From Patella vulgata (lineage: Eukaryota; Mollusca; Gastropoda; Patellidae), in assembly GCF_932274485.2 (NCBI RefSeq), contig NC_065882.2:37108593-37172592 (forward strand): a stretch of DNA of 64,000 nucleotides, given 5' to 3'. Below, in pieces: positions 63,712-64,000 of this stretch. The position numbers and the translations under genes were made by a program. Position 1 is the first letter of the stretch. Each line of letters begins with the position of its first letter. The notes beneath the pieces were generated by a model, which saw only the letters and a program-made list of their open reading frames with translations, was not told where the DNA came from and did no database searches.

Positions 63712-64000
63712 AGTTAAGTCCTCGGGGGATCACGTGGCTAAGTGGGTGAGACGTTGGCTCGCTAGCCTGGAGGTCGGATGTTCGATCCCTGCATTGGCCG
63801 AGAAAGTTCATCCAGATTTACGGAGTGGTTTCCCCTTGTCAGTGATGCAGAACGGAGGGCCTGACAAGGACAGCTGTCTAGTCGTTCGGATGGGACGAAA
63901 AACCGAAATCCCGTGTACATATTGGCATACACGTAAAAGTTTCCTTGGCAGTTGGAATTCGATATAAGAGTAAGCCGTAGTGCCGCTGCCCGGACAAAAT
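63712..64000 (+). repeat. SINE-2 (copy 2), cut by the window end
   Basis: Left target-duplication arm AGTTAAGTCCTC at 63712-63723, then the SINE from 63724 with A and B boxes as in 57282. The last visible bases are GCCCGGACAAAAT. Confidence 0.9.

Larger units (their letters stand above)
61022..64000 (+). repeat. Tandem duplication, unit 2 (visible part)
   Basis: Repeats 54580-57558 with an offset of 6,442; no difference was noticed on line-by-line reading. It starts with 144 bp of the Tc1 3' end (61022-61165), then the CR1 endonuclease part, the AT-rich segment, ORF1 C-terminal end and SINE-2. It continues beyond the window. Confidence 0.92.

Overview
The window is repeat-dominated animal DNA. 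I found no confident host gene, tRNA, rRNA or CRISPR. Its content suggests a marine invertebrate, most likely a mollusc: two abundant tRNA-headed SINE families with snail or bivalve-like character, several invertebrate-type LINE clades (Jockey, CR1/L2), a BEL/Pao element, Tc1 transposons, an interstitial CCCTAA (vertebrate/lophotrochozoan-type telomere) block, and AT-rich intergenic DNA. The species assignment is inference.

Layout. 0-4.6 kb: fossil of a Polinton/adintovirus-type DNA element with a broken protein-primed DNA polymerase B on the minus strand, a divergent control region with CRE-like palindromes, and a small plus-strand ORF followed by a near-perfect histone-type mRNA 3' stem-loop. 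5-8.3 kb: an L2-like LINE tail, then a 160-170 bp tandem repeat (family A) that hosts a short inverted-repeat element, itself hit by a Tc1 transposon. 8.9-11.6 kb: long family B repeats in inverted and tandem arrangement. 12.3-13.1 kb: 38-bp minisatellite. 13.4-15.1 kb: scattered TGACGGAATTAC motifs around a palindromic foldback element with CCCTAA repeats at its centre and a 10-bp target duplication. 15.4-17 kb: second family A array. 17-22.2 kb and 25-27.5 kb: SINE graveyard with nested insertions. 18.2-18.8 and 27.7-28.1 kb: ACGTAA-rich repeats, the second a palindrome. 28.4-30.8 kb: long inverted repeat. 32.98-38.46 kb: broken BEL/Pao retrotransposon with both LTRs and a CATGG target duplication. 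38.6-40.1 kb: Jockey LINE with a 5' inversion. 40.1-48.4 kb: family B, C and F repeats and SINEs. 48.4-50.56 kb: L2-type LINE. 50.9-58.2 kb: CR1-type LINE carrying a Tc1, a SINE and an unexplained 1.3-kb insert. 58.7-61.0 kb: Jockey LINE cut off inside its endonuclease. 61.0-64.0 kb: start of a second copy of the segment that begins at 54,580 (tandem duplication, unit 6,442 bp).

How the parts relate. The clearest story is nesting: the order of insertion can be read from target duplications and, in two cases, from an empty copy of the same site elsewhere in the window. The two SINE families share a roughly 20-bp 3' terminal motif and so probably used one LINE machinery. The most unusual signals are the histone-type 3' end behind a Polinton-associated ORF, the telomere-repeat-cored foldback element, and several local copy events (templated insertions and tandem duplications). 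All calls are by eye on the sequence; no database search was possible.
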